Below, piece by piece: positions 1-12,282 of a DNA stretch of 64,000 nt. Position 1 is the first letter of the stretch; the number at the start of each line of letters is the position of its first letter. Position numbers and translations under genes: made by a program. Location of the stretch: NCBI GenBank assembly GCA_020152595.1, contig JAIGNY010001194.1:472001-536000 (forward strand), written 5' to 3'. This DNA is from Chiridota heheva. Taxonomy: Eukaryota > Echinodermata > Holothuroidea > Apodida > Chiridotidae. The notes under the pieces are model-generated. The model searched no databases, was not told the origin of the DNA, and was given only the letters and a program-made list of their open reading frames with translations.

Positions 1-590
1 AATTTCGTAATTGCTAGGGTTTCCAAAAATTATCCTAAGACACGGAAGTAAGTAAAGAAACGTTTCAAGACGGTTGATGCTTAATGGTATCTTTTTTAAT
101 GACAGGATACAAAGTTTGCGAAGTAAAATCGGAACATTCCCAAAATGTGTTTTTCTTTAATTTAAGCAATAATGGTAATATGGCTGACTACACCAATCTA
201 TTATATGGTTCTTTGGATATTTGTTTGTCGCTATAGTTAATATAATCAACTCTTAGCATATATTCATAGTTAAAAGCGAAGTCTATTTTTACTCAGTTTT
301 GTATCTCATGAAATACATTATTATCCTTAACATGTTGCTGAATAAAGTTTAGAACAAAATTGAACTTTAACTTTACTTACACTCTCTTCGTCAGCTAGGA
401 ATGAAAGAGAAATTCATTTATTGCAATATCTGAAATTCATTTGATTATTTTGTTTTATTAACTACTGAAAATCTGCACTTCCTTGCCATTTTGATTTCAA
501 AAGTTGTATTCTGGAACATAGCTGTTGGAGTGCGGGTGGGCGATATTGTCACTAATATAGGCCAATGAACCCTCATATAAAAGTTGTTAA
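1..590. other. non-coding, no gene seen
   Basis: AT-rich sequence without a supportable exon. A pyrimidine-AG acceptor and a GTAAGT donor flank about 14 nt on the minus strand near 375-400, but with no homology I do not call an exon. Confidence 0.5.
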
Positions 591-659
591 TAATTCATGG
601 TGTTTCAGAGATTAACAAAACTTCAAACTGCCATCACAACAGAGAAAACAGTTGTAAGA

Positions 660-975
<316 letters not shown>

Positions 976-1228
976 GAGTGGGTTAAGACCCACCAACTAA
1001 TGACATTCGTATGTTTATACACCTTCAAAGCAATGGCACGCACACAACCGATGACGTCCTCGGTTGTTTTTAGTTCTAAAAATGGCTGTTTATAAAACTA
1101 TTATGACTAAAACACTACTCTAGTTCAGTATTTTTGCATTTCGGTAACATGTCACCTGTTAGATAGGATATGTTAAAAATATGAGTGTAACCTAATTTTC
1201 GAATACCGCCATCCCATATGTGTGTTGT

Positions 1229-1350
1229 ACATTGATCAGTTGTATAGGGTTACGCCCACGTCATCAGTTGTAGGGTCTACACATGTATGAGTGAGTCGTC
1301 ACCAGTTGTATAGGATTATCCATACGTCACCAGTTGTAGGGTCAAGTCAC
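1229..1350. repeat. degenerate tandem repeat, about 35-bp unit
   Basis: Four imperfect copies of a unit containing CACCAGTTGTAGGGT (variants with ATCAGTTGTATAGGGT) run just before the second microsatellite. No coding potential is visible. Confidence 0.7.
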
Positions 1351-1368
1351 GTATGGGCATATGTGTGT

Positions 1369-1455
1369 ATGTATGTGTGTATGTATGTGTGGGTGTATGT
1401 TTGTGTGTGTGTGTATGTGTGTGTGTGTATGTATGGGTGTGTTTGTGTGACAATG

Positions 1456-1505
<50 letters not shown>
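1369..1505. repeat. compound microsatellite (TGTA/TG)n-(TA)n
   Basis: TGTA and TG units are followed by about 45 bp of TA. The composition matches the 661-975 tract but the order is reversed. Confidence 0.95.
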
Positions 1506-1509
<4 letters not shown>

Positions 1510-2857
1510 TGCAAATATTCTTTATTATTTTGTATTAGAAGGTTTCCTTTCGCAATACAAGCAGCAATGTGCTGTTATTGATGGAAGTGGTTGACAAGGG
1601 ATAAGATACAAGCAAACGATGGGTCTTGACCGACAAGAATTGAGCACGGAAAGATTTTTCGTTCTATTTGCTGAAGCTGTTTTATATCACATAACATACG
1701 ACATACTTTTCAATATTCGAGATTACCCTCAGCCTAGTTAGCCATTTTCAGCTCTCAATATACCGTGGCAAATCTGTTATGGAACAGTTCTAGTGAAGCA
1801 AGTGCCCTAGTAGGCTCACAGTGTTTGCGACATTTAAAAATTTAGGTCTTTCAATGAATGTTAGAGTTTTTCAAATGTATAAATATTCATTTTTGTTTAA
1901 ACGTGCAAAACTGCAAAAAATCTAAATTACTGTCATTTTTTCTGCTTTAAATTGTAAGTGATGGTACAGAACTAAAGTGGTGATCTTTTGAAAATAATTC
2001 TTGCCTTTTTGACAAAACCATAAGATTTGTCACTGTCAGAGACAATCCTTTTAAATAGTTTAGATTTTCCATGAGTGGATTTTAAAGACCGTGCATTGTA
2101 AAACAACTATATTTCTATACATGCAGTACAATCTTTGGTAAAATATGAGTATTTTGCATAATAGAAAAAAACACAAACACCACCTTGAAGAAACTTTCGA
2201 TATCTAGTCCAGTCATACATTTTCATAAATATGACTGATTAAAAACGTATACTGTATAAGAGCAAAATCACACCCTCACTTCCTTAACAAATGTTAATTT
2301 TATTAAAAATTTACTTTTTTTATATTTTTTTATTGAAAATCTTGTTTTTCAAAAGTTAAATAAATCATAGTTACGTTACTAGACTATTAATCTACTAGTA
2401 TAATATTTGGGTTCCTTATTATACTCATTCAGATAAGATTAACATACTGTACTACCATGTAACAAGATTAATTTCAAGCAATCACCTTAACTTTTGATAT
2501 TTTCAATATTTGTAATGGCATCATGCCGTTTGAATTGGAAACGATATATCTTTTAAACAAATAAGATTTCGACGTGTAAGATATAATAATAATACATGGA
2601 TTAGTTTCGTGGTCAAGCAAGTTCATCATATTTATGAAAAAGATTACTTTAAAGGAAACAAAATTGTGAAGAAACTACTTCAATACATTATTCCGATAAT
2701 GATATATTTAAGTTTTAAGTCCTGTCTCAATTGAGTTGAAATGACTTTGTTGTGACACATCCTCACATTTTTTAAAGCTTATATCTGTTTTATTGTGAAT
2801 TTCCTGAGATTGTGTTTATGAAAAAACATTAGATATTAGGAAAGTAGTTATACTGAA
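1506..2857. other. non-coding, probable 3' flank of the lectin gene
   Basis: AT-rich sequence with no exon found. An AATAAA on the minus strand at 2789-2794 lies about 225 bp past the lectin stop codon and is a candidate polyadenylation signal. Confidence 0.45.
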
Positions 2858-3018
2858 CTTCCTACGGTAGACTTTCTAACTAGTCATTTCCACACAAATG
2901 AGATAATAAATCTTATCTTTAATACTTCTTTAACGAAGTAAGATATTGACGTACTTTCTTGCTCTTTTGTTTCTTTTATAGCCCTCTTTCAAATAAGAAG
3001 AACTTGCTTGGCGCTGAA
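2858..3018 (-). other. 3' UTR start of lectin gene, shared with 26.4 kb
   Basis: About 115-150 bp directly after the stop align by eye with 26378-26510 (shared words include the GTAGACTT, CAGTCATTT and TTTGTTTCTTTTA regions). This is either a dispersed repeat in the UTR or the leftover 3' end of a duplicated gene. Confidence 0.5.
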
Positions 3019-3185
3019 CTACATGTTCTCTTTAAGAGTGACGTTTCTTGCAGTGGTCCGGCGGTTAGTATAATACTCACGAAAATACTGACAAACAAAA
3101 GATTTGCAATTTTCACAGCTGGCACTATCCCACTTTCCATTGGTTTTCAAGTTTGCGCAAAATTCTCCGTTTCCTTGTGGCTCAC
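3019..3185 (-). CDS. lectin exon 4, C-terminal half and stop
   Basis: It begins after ATCATAG and encodes GEPQ, the C132 strand, KWDSASC and FVCQ, then a basic 22-residue tail with an NVT sequon and a TAG stop. A GTGAGT donor at 3080 could instead end the exon at 3081, so the tail is less certain than the domain. Confidence 0.82.
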
Positions 3186-3821
3186 CTATGATAAAAATCA
3201 ATGTCATTTACCCTATCGGTCAGAAATCTTCATTAGTGAGTTATTTCGTGATACCAAATCTAAATAAGTTACTCTTCACGGAGTTATCGTTTTGGTGTTT
3301 GTTTTTGTTGATACATGATCAAAGTGTGAAGCTGCAAAAATCACTAAAAATTTATTAGTCAATGTTGTGCTTTATCAAAGTACAGACAGCTCAAGAGATT
3401 GATTAAGGTTCAGTTACGTTCTTTCACAGCATTAGCTGTCTTATTCCAAGGAAATTATTAGTGCAACAATTTTCAGTAATTTTCCATTTTCAATTTTGCG
3501 ATTCACTATTTTTTGTGTGTAAACTTTTGCAATTGTCATGGTTTTTAAAAGATGCACTTGCAAAGAAAGTTTAATATTGGCACTACTTCGGCATAGACCC
3601 TGTTCATCGGCAGTGTGGTAATTATGGTTTCTTCCTGTCATCATGAACTACACAATTGTACACATTCGAAAACCATGTACAATCGCCCTAATATATACTG
3701 TGATAATGTACAGTTTCTACAATAGTATGGTGTGTGAGTATGTGGCAAGACTATCTTGACATACTGATTTGAAAGCTGATAAAACCCAGTCAGCAAGGTA
3801 GCCCGGAAGAACAATTTTTGT

Positions 3822-3892
<71 letters not shown>

Positions 3893-4142
3893 CAGTAGCA
3901 GCAGCAGTAGCAGCAGCAGCAGTAGCAGTAGCAGTGGTGGTGGTGGCAGCAGCAGCAGCAGCAGTGGCAGCAGCAGCAGCAGCAGTGGCAGCAGTGGCAG
4001 CAGGTGCAGTGGCAGGTGGCGGTGGCGGTGGCAGCAGCAGCGGTGGCAGCGGTGGCGGTGGCGGTGGTGGTGGTGGTGGTGGTGGCGGTGGCGGCAGCGG
4101 TGGCAGCAGCAGTGCAGCAGCAGCAGCAGCAGCAGCAGGTGG

Positions 4143-4173
<31 letters not shown>

Positions 4174-4375
4174 GGTGGTGGTGGTGGTGGTGGTGGTGGT
4201 GGTGGTGGTGGTGGTGGTGGTGGTGGTGCAGCAGTGGTGGTGGTGGTGGTGGTGGTGGTGGCAGTGGTGGTGCAGCAGGTGGCAGTGGTGGTGGCAGTGG
4301 TGGTGGTGGTGGTGGTGGTGGTGGTGGTGGTGGTGGTGGTGGTGGTGCAGTGGTAGTAGTAGTAGTAGTAGTAGC

Positions 4376-4473
<98 letters not shown>

Positions 4474-7400
4474 AGTCATTAGTAAAGTGGTTTCCATAAC
4501 TCCTGTTTCTATATAGACTGGACCTCTGGACTAGGATATAAATTCCATATAGACAATGAAAGGAGAAAGTTTTCCTAAATGTGCAACAAATTTTAACACT
4601 GCAATGTTTTGTGTGATTACTTTTGCTTAAATCTTTTGAACCTCAAACAATCCCTAGAAATAACTTCTTATGAGTAAGCACTGAAGAATTTAAAAACTCA
4701 CGTGTATTTGAGACTCGGTCGGAGAAAGTTCAAAAGAGTATTCCAGTTATATCGGTACATGTTTTATTCAGTTAAACTAAGAAAATAATCTTCACCTTCT
4801 TCCCAATTTTGATATTCATCAGAGATACAACTCTCCCATAACCAGTCCTCTCTTTTTTCTTCCCTATATCTACGTAGTCCCATCCAGTGTGTATCATGTG
4901 TGATTTCGACTGTTAATTAGATAAAAACGTATTAATTGTAATGGTCAAGCTTATACGAAAATGCACAATTTATAGTAAAGACACAATTCAATAACATGTA
5001 AGCAGATAAGGATGGAGATTTCTTATACGATTGTTTTGTTTAGGCCCATTTTATAAAATGATACTTCATCATGACAAAATTTGGTCAGAACTCTCAGGTC
5101 ATAACTGATCTAATATTGATTTCCGATCAAATTGGAAACTTATCAATTAAATGAGATATTGGATGTTATTAGCACGTCCAAGAAAACAAAGGAAAGCAAT
5201 TGTCTCTTTTTGCACATCTGCAGAAAATGCTTACGATGTCTATGCATACTAAGCTGAAAGTTGTTACCACCACAATTTGTGGAATTATATGATACCTTTC
5301 GAATAACTAACTGGTTTCATGAACAGATGGATCGTTATGAAGTTTTTCAATCATAAATATGACTTTATTCCGATTTTATGTCGTTATTCCATTATGTAAT
5401 ACGTTCATAAATTTCAGTGATTTAAAGTTTACACAAAAATATAATGAATTTTGCGCAAAAATAGGCAAACTGTTGGTGTGATTTTTTCTCAACTGTGTAC
5501 TGTGTCTTGGTCTTACTACTATTCTATTCTATGATTTTTCCTATGATCCAATAATAATAACCAAGCAAATACTTTGGCAGATGAAAACTGTTTACTTTAA
5601 ATGATGGCAAATGACCGATTATGCCTCATTTGCTATCTAACCCTGAAAATTTTGAAGAGGTAAACCACGTAATTTTAAAGAGGCGACGTCTTTCCTTGCT
5701 ATTTAATAAATAGCGGAGAAGTAATTATATGTCAAAAACAAAACAGACACCGCTCTTTGTGAACATTTTTGCCCGACTGCTTTATTCGGTAGCTTTACCA
5801 CTTATTTTACCATAGCTATATATAAAACTTAAACTTTTGTTTTACCATATTGATGATATATAAAGTTTTGTATATCTTCCCGCGAGATTGTCACTAGTTC
5901 AGACTTGTTTTGTCTGCATTTCTTGGAGGCCGTGTTCCACGTAACTTTGTCATTGAAAAGTCTGTAGCAGACAAATCGAACGGAAGTGGTATCATCTATA
6001 TTCATCATGAATGTTTTCCAGCCATCTCTACACTCATCGGAAGTTCCAGTACACTCTACAAAAAAATTAGTTTGAAGTAAAAGATTTCAATTCATTCTTG
6101 GCAATATCATACTTGTTTATCATGTTTTCTCAATATTGTACGTATGCTGATATGGAAGTCCCTCTCCAGAACTATAATTGCTCACTTTACTGTACACTAA
6201 CGGTCCTCGTTGTGAAATCCTGTGGCCCCAAATATTGTAAAAGTATTATGTGACGACAGACAAAATATATTTTTCATAATATGAAATTTTGTATTTCACT
6301 TCTAGGCATATGCCAGGGAAAGCACACGTAAGTCACAATGACTTGTTTTCAGTGTGCACCGGATGAATTTGTCAGAATGGAAAGTCAATGAACACCGGGT
6401 TAATACCCTACTCTTTTCGAGAAGTGGTCAGAGAACCAGGCAGGGGGTGAACTCCTACCATCGGAACCGCCGGCTTTACGTCCCCTCCGAAAGACGGTGA
6501 GCGACACCCAACTGTTGGCCACTTTTCACAAAAGTCGGGTGGGGAGAAGGTGTGATGCAGAAGACAAACCTCTGCACTTGATGTCAGCGTATATCGTTCT
6601 GCATATCTGTGGAAAAGTCGCTGGTTAAATCGCCGTTCGACTCGAACCTGGGACCTTCAGCATCTCAATCGTACGCTCAGCCGACTGAACTACCTGCTCA
6701 GTCCTTCTCCCAATAGTAGGCCAGCCCAACAAGAAAAATGCCTCTAGAAAAAAATTAACGGCATAGTGGAAGGCATTCATACTATATTTATCGGTTACAT
6801 GCTGGGAAGACAGTGAGGGTGGATGCATATTTTGCATTTTAAGGTCATTTTCGGAATCACAAACATCAAATAAGGTAACCCTGGGTATTCTGGGATTTTG
6901 CATGAATCTAATTTAAGTTAATTTATGCCAAGAACATTCAAAATTTCATATTAGTACACAAACGAAGGACATGATACAACACAAAAGCGTGATTTTCTCG
7001 AAATTAATGCATGCTTTTAAAGAATATCAAAGTTATTCATACCTAATATGTTTTTGCAAACCATTTATATAACATTTATAGTACAAGCCCACGACGATGA
7101 AAACAATTCTGCTTTGTCAAATTTGTGTGATTTTTCTTTATAGGATATCTTATACTTTCCTCACTCCCTGATAAAATCAAATGAAATTTTCTTATGCTTC
7201 TTGGTATGTTAAGATACCAGTCAACTTGTCATTTTCACTTTGAACGGCATTGCAATTGCTATAATAGTAAGCATCCATACTAGATCAATCATTTATAGGC
7301 TGGGAAAGACATTGTAATCTTCAAGATCATAAAGGTCAAAGGTGACCGTGACGAAATGTCAAAATGGCCTAATTTGGGCCTTCATACACGTTCATACCGA

Positions 7401-9170
7401 CTTTTATACTTTCATGACAGAATAGATCATTAATTAATATGCGACAGAACACGTGGACTGATGTCCTCATGATGTTTAGTTCTAAGGTCAAGGGTAACTT
7501 GAGTCCAAAAGTGGTGCTTTCATATTTTGCATGCCTTAGTGTTGTTTAAGAACATTGATGAATTATGTGTACCGTGGGGAGAAAATTTTCAAGTGAATGT
7601 TTCCTGAATTTGCAATAGGCAGCTTCAAGGTCAAATATCACCTAAGGTGAAATGTTACTTAAGGTCAATGATCACATGAAGTTCGAACGTCATGTTTCTG
7701 ATTTTTGTGTTTTCAAACATTGTGTAACCGTTTTTAAATGTTAAGCTCACTGTCAATTAATTTCGTGATTACCAATTTTAAGTTCCTACACACATCTACA
7801 TCCATATGAGTGTAATTAATCTACTAGTCAGCTAGATTGACGGATACATCAGGATTCTGGAATAGGATACACCTTGCAACAAACGCTTGAAGTGGGACTC
7901 AGAGTCAGACAAGATCTTATGTATGATGGATACCCCAAGGCATTTCAATTCCTGACAACAACATTATACCCTCAGCGTCTTCCCCAGCATGGATGCCTGA
8001 TACCAATCACAATGCCGTCCACAGCATAAGTGTTTTATTTTAAATGTAAAATCTGACATAGCATAAATTTCTACTTCATTGTCCCGGGCATGTTAATTGT
8101 ACTTTAAAAATTTTGAAAAATGTTTGTAGAAACAGAGACTATCTTTGATATCTTAAAATTATAATTTCGTGAATATCACACTTTTGTGTTGTGTCATGCG
8201 CTACGTTTGTGTACTAATATGATCTTTCAAATGTTTTGACATGGAAACTTTGTATTATCAAGACCATACATTTTCTGATAGATCTCTTACTAAATATTTT
8301 GATTCATGCAAAATTCCAGAATAACCAGGTTAACCTAATTTTACGTTTTTGACCCTAAAGCGACCTTAAACTAAAATCATCGATCGCATGCACCCTCACT
8401 GTCTTTCCCAGCCTAGGACCGATACACCTAGCATGGATGCCTTTTATAAACAAACCATTTTCACACGCCTGACAAAAATATGCTCACGATTGACCATTCC
8501 CACAAAAGTCAGGAATAAAGGATACAATATGAATCTGCATGTACGTGACTAGATCTGAGCAGATAAGCATTTGAATTTTGGAAATAGCCCTCTTTAACTT
8601 TTTGAGTAATGGTGAGATTTTGATGAAATATTTTGCTGCATGATGGTCTTTCACTAATTTAAAAGCAATTTAGCTAATGGTGCCTCTACACGTCCATTTA
8701 CCTTTAAACACACATTTCAGAAGAAATAAGATACACAAATTGGCAGTTCCTAAGATATGGTTACTATGAGTCGATACCGTCTCTCCTTGGTGGCGGACTT
8801 ATGATTGGTATTACGGATCCTTAATAAATGACAGTATGACATATGCATGAGGTAGTTTGAGTTATTTGTGTGTTGTTTTAAAATGTCTGCAAGAGTTTGT
8901 GTAAGTGAAGGGTCTTCCTCTTGCAGAAGCTCGAACTACTTAGTATCAAAGAATACCCTTTCGCGGTCAAACAAAAAACAAAAGTCAACCAATTTTGACA
9001 TTTTTTCGGAGTTAGTAAACTTTGGCACTACCTACATAGTAATTTGTCCTTAACCACGCTATACATTCTTCCAAATATATGAGGAGATACGAGAGCTAGT
9101 TTGAGTTGTAGAAATAACGGTACTTACGGTTGTGCAGCAAAAACATTGCGATTGCAAAGACAAAAAACAT
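3019..9170 (-). CDS. secreted C-type lectin-domain protein, 4 exons
   Basis: Gene model: join of 9170-9128, 6055-5846, 4909-4796 and 3185-3019, giving 534 nt and 177 residues. The intron phases 1, 1 and 1 agree at all three junctions, with GT-AG sites throughout. Residues 1-14 form a short hydrophobic signal-like leader. Residues 23-155 are one C-type lectin fold: CRDGW, then CYRLF, an alpha-helical segment ending near LVTIS, WMGL at 93-96 (the family WIGL), EYQNW, GEPQ at 123-126, KWDS at 140-143 and FVCQ at 152-155. Cysteines expected for the fold are at 23, 44, 61, 132, 146 or 149, and 154. In family terms, Ca2+ site 2 uses EPN or QPD plus WND. Here the positions read EPQ and WDS, so canonical calcium-dependent sugar binding is doubtful. 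A role in recognition or immunity is inference only. The product should be extracellular and monomodular. It is a split gene that no single ORF reveals. Confidence 0.85.
3823..4473. repeat. 651-bp compound trinucleotide array
   Basis: It begins and ends with long AGT runs (more than 20 units on the left, more than 30 on the right) around inner blocks of GCA, GGT and GGC. Stops are absent from several frames, so open frames of up to 235 codons appear (poly Leu/His/Thr/Cys on minus, poly Ala/Gly/Val/Ser on plus). They are not genes. The array sits in intron 3 of the lectin gene. Confidence 0.97.
4796..4909 (-). CDS. lectin exon 3, WMGL core
   Basis: 114 nt, phase 1 to 1. It carries WMGL, DWLWES and EYQNWEE, matching the WIGL...W.W.DG...Y.NW core of C-type lectin domains. 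The acceptor is TAATTAACAG and the donor G|GTGAAG. Joining it to exon 4 rebuilds an NWxxGEP segment, which strongly supports the splice. Confidence 0.88.
5846..6055 (-). CDS. lectin exon 2, N-terminal half of domain
   Basis: The acceptor has a T-rich tract ending in TGTAG, and the donor is G|GTAAAA. The exon is 210 nt (phase 1 to 1) and encodes the CRDGW...CYRLF hairpin, the first helices with KKC and the LVTIS strand. It is open throughout in the lectin frame. Confidence 0.88.
6305..6705 (-). mobile_element. tRNA-derived SINE, family A (intron copy)
   Basis: On the minus strand a pol III box A-like TAGTTCAGTCGG (6692-6681) and box B GGTTCGAGTC (6648-6639) sit about 33 bp apart, as in a tRNA. 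The body runs to the AGGCATATGCC end near 6305. The same body, in opposite orientation, is at 38885-39832. It lies in lectin intron 1 and is antisense to nothing coding. Confidence 0.85.
6769..7009. repeat. inverted repeat, left arm
   Basis: The reverse complement aligns with 8162-8442: shared words include GATTCATGCAAAA, ACCCTCACTGTCTT.CCCAGC and TTTGTGTACTAATATGA. The arms have diverged and contain small indels. Both lie inside lectin intron 1. Confidence 0.75.
7010..8161. other. inverted-repeat spacer, no ORF
   Basis: No coding sequence is visible. A further, more diverged GGCTGGGAAAGACA motif near 7300 suggests additional decayed relatives of the arms. The spacer may be the body of one old element or just sequence trapped between two insertions. 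Confidence 0.45.
8162..8442. repeat. inverted repeat, right arm
   Basis: Partner of 6769-7009, running in the opposite direction. See the left arm for the shared words. Confidence 0.75.
9128..9170 (-). CDS. lectin exon 1, signal peptide
   Basis: ATG at 9170 starts a 14-codon run of mostly Phe, Ala, Ile, Leu and Met. It ends after one base of codon 15 at a strong GTAAGT donor. The phase matches exon 2, where the junction makes Gln15. The leader is short, and cleavage would fall near the junction. A different 5' exon cannot be excluded. Confidence 0.65.
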
Positions 9171-10580
9171 GTTGGGTTTTTAACACGTGGCTGGGATATT
9201 ATAACAACTCCTTATAGGTTATTGTCCCACATGAACAACGAAGGATTTGTCAGTTAGAATTACCGACTGTTGTAAACGATGATTAAACAGCCTTCCAATT
9301 TTTAAAAACCTTCCAATCAATATCACGTTGATATAATTTGCGTTAAAAAATCAGATCACAGATTGCGAAGAAGGAAGTTCCTGTAATTTCAACATACAAA
9401 TTTGTACATGGAAAATTTCTTATATTACCTGCAAGTTTCCTGCTTCACTAACTGTCAGTGTGTGGTAGCCTATTAGCTTTATTTTCGTTTCCCTTTGAAT
9501 TACATCTAACGAGCATACTTTCACTATTGTATTTATTTTTTGTGTTGTACTTGGACCTATTCACATACACATATTATATTCATATGTTAAAATATCTGAT
9601 ATAGTGTCGATTGTAGTGTATGGCTCTTGGGTGTGTTGTTGAGTAAAGCCAGTAAAGGACTTCAGGAAAATACCTTTTGACCCTGGCATAGAATATCGAA
9701 GATTGTTTTGAGAACAAATATTATGACATGAGAGACCTTTCCTCTTGGTTTTTCTGGCATCTCCAGGAGAATTAGATAGACGTTGAAACTAACCCTTCCT
9801 GATTAGCATCGAGACAACCTGCAAATTCTTAGTTTCATGATACTTTCTCCCCCACATTTTTTTTTTGCACTTTTTCTCCTGCAAGCGTGACCTCGTTACA
9901 TGTGGTTACTCCCAATGTTATGAGGTTAATACGTTCAATCGGCAATTGCCATGTGTTTTTGGTTTTGACCGGATTTGAACTTCATAAAGTCTGTTTGGTT
10001 TTTTTCTCGAAAAATGTTTAAAGGACTATGGGCATCTAGAGGCAACATGGGGTTAAATGGTTTAAAATATGATTTAAACCATTAAAACAGCAACATATTC
10101 CATTAAAATTGGTTAACAATTGACCAATGTACAGCATTTTTAATGTTTTGCTGTTATTGCGCAACAATGTGTGACATCAGGATCCTTCACTAACTTTTCT
10201 AAAACCATTGTTTTTCTAATCCTCTATCAATGTTGTCTGAAATATAGAACTGGACTTCGGGAAAAATTTGATGGAACGTTTTCACACCCAAAATCATTCT
10301 GTATCTAGAAAAGACATTCTGAAATTCACAAGTAGTTGAATTTGAAGAACAGAATTTAAAGAAGTATATAAAGATTTTTAGATATGTTCCTCTTAGTATA
10401 TCACGAAGTCCAAACAAATTAACAAATCATGAACATTTGTTTAGTCATAACTTTAAAATTAAATCAGCTTTTTACAAACTAAAAAAACAAACAATTCTAC
10501 TCAGAATTCCATGTTCTTTCACATATCTAAAATGTGATAGATGTCCGTCGTCCTTTAAAAGACCAATCAATGGTTAAGAA
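9171..10580. other. upstream of lectin gene, no gene seen
   Basis: Promoter elements for the lectin gene should lie here but I see no convincing TATA box. A small palindrome (AATGGTTTAAA/TTTAAACCATT) lies at 10056-10083. An open frame of 72 codons at 10199-10417 on the minus strand has no recognisable product. Confidence 0.4.
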
Positions 10581-10745
10581 CACTATTACCGAGAACACCA
10601 TTATCTGTCTCATGTGATGAGCATCAAGTATTACACACTATTACCGAGAACACCATTATCTGTCTCATGTGATGAGCATCAAGTATTACACACTATTACC
10701 GAGAACACCATTATCTGTCTCATGTGATGAGCATCAAGTATTACA
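10581..10745. repeat. three direct repeats of 55 bp
   Basis: Three copies start at 10581, 10636 and 10691, each beginning CACTATTACC. They appear identical over their whole length, which implies a recent or actively homogenised tandem array (or an assembly choice). Confidence 0.95.
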
Positions 10746-12215
10746 CAACGCAGGTCCACATTTCCCAAAGACTATTAATGAGAAGAAGACGCAATGCAAA
10801 AAAAAACAACCTCTGAGTGAGCTCGATGTAAGTTATGCCAGCTACGTTGCGGATCTAGGGATGAATTGTCCTTCTAGACTTGAACATATATTCTTTGTCG
10901 TGCGCTACAGTGACCAAGCAATCATGTGACTTATATTCCTCATCGTACCCACACCCTATCGTTTCTCAGCACATATGAACATGGAAATCTGTAACAAAGT
11001 AACAACATCTCAAGTGCTTTTGTTAAAGAGGGAATGTCACATCACCCGTAAATCTGTTACATACCAGCGGAGTTGCACCTTTTCAGTTGGAGAACTGACC
11101 ACCAAATACAACCGTTAACACGAAATTATTTAAAATCGAAGCTTGACTCGGAAGTTTATTTCCATATGATTATCACGACGTGAATACTCATAAAATTGTT
11201 CGCCGATAAATAAAAATGATTAAGGAAAAATGAAATTTACATATGTCAATCAAAATTTACATGATTTTCTTTGAAATAATTGGAGGGAAGAAGGTTTAAA
11301 CTAGCATAACTTCTAATCGGGTTTGAATATTCAGTACATTTCTTCGTGATTTTACACATTTTCTCAGTTATCGATTCCACGATCTTCCACGACAAGATGA
11401 TTTATTAAGTTTATATTTTTCATTTCATAACTTTATGAAAAAGAAATATATCACTGATATCTTAATATATGTTTATTTAATCTCATTACATTTTTGCATT
11501 TGTTCCTTTTGTCACTTTTCAAAAAATGTGTTGTAAATTATAACTTCCGGTTTCTCATTCCTTAATGGAGCCTTACACGTTATATGCATACGGACTTCGT
11601 TGTTTATCATAGGGCCTACATTCACCACACAAAAATGCCTGGGCCTAGGCCCCTGAGTCAAAATCCATTTTGGCAGCAGTTATGCCATTTTGTTATGAGC
11701 TGCTAGTGGACACTGTTGTAGATGTATAAATTTATAATCTCTACGTGGATTATATTTGATCACATATGAATTTAGTTACCATTTTTGAGTCAAGTGTTGG
11801 AGCTGGAACATGATGCTGTAGTAACATTAAACTGGTTATAGATGTGATCTTTGCTTCCAATTAAAAACTTGCTGAAGGCTTCTTTTTGATGGTAATTGCA
11901 TTGATGTTATGTGCCCCAATTTTAATTCACCCTCAAATGACCAATCACAGTCCTCATCGGCACAAAAGGAAATTTTCCAGAATGGTACTGGTAGAAAACA
12001 CTGATGCATTTAAGCAATGTTTTAGACTGGGAAGCATCAAAATTAATGTGTACTAAATGATTATTTCTTTCAATTTTCTTACTTTGTTTCTTCTTGTGTT
12101 ACAAGCCATGCAAATAGAGACTCCACAAAAAATGCCTTGCTGTAAACTTGACCACATCCCTGTAAAGTGGTAAGTGTTAATTGTGGTAATTTTCACTGTG
12201 AGTATGACCTACCTA
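10746..12215. other. non-coding, nothing recognised
   Basis: AT-rich, with no supported exon, repeat or RNA gene on either strand. Confidence 0.4.
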
Positions 12216-12282
12216 CATGTCTTTCTAAAATCTTTTTTCTACATCAAACATGTCTTTCTAAAATCTTTTTTCCACATCAAAC
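12216..12282. repeat. 33-bp direct duplication
   Basis: Two adjacent copies start CATGTCTTTCTAAAATC and differ by one base. Confidence 0.9.

Noticed and set aside
375-400. A 14-nt microexon on the minus strand
   Set aside because: Good splice-like signals, but no homology and no fixed reading frame to join.
3790-4516. Open frames of up to 235 codons with poly-Leu, His, Thr, Gly or Val
   Set aside because: These are products of the trinucleotide array within an intron. All frames lack stops for the same reason.
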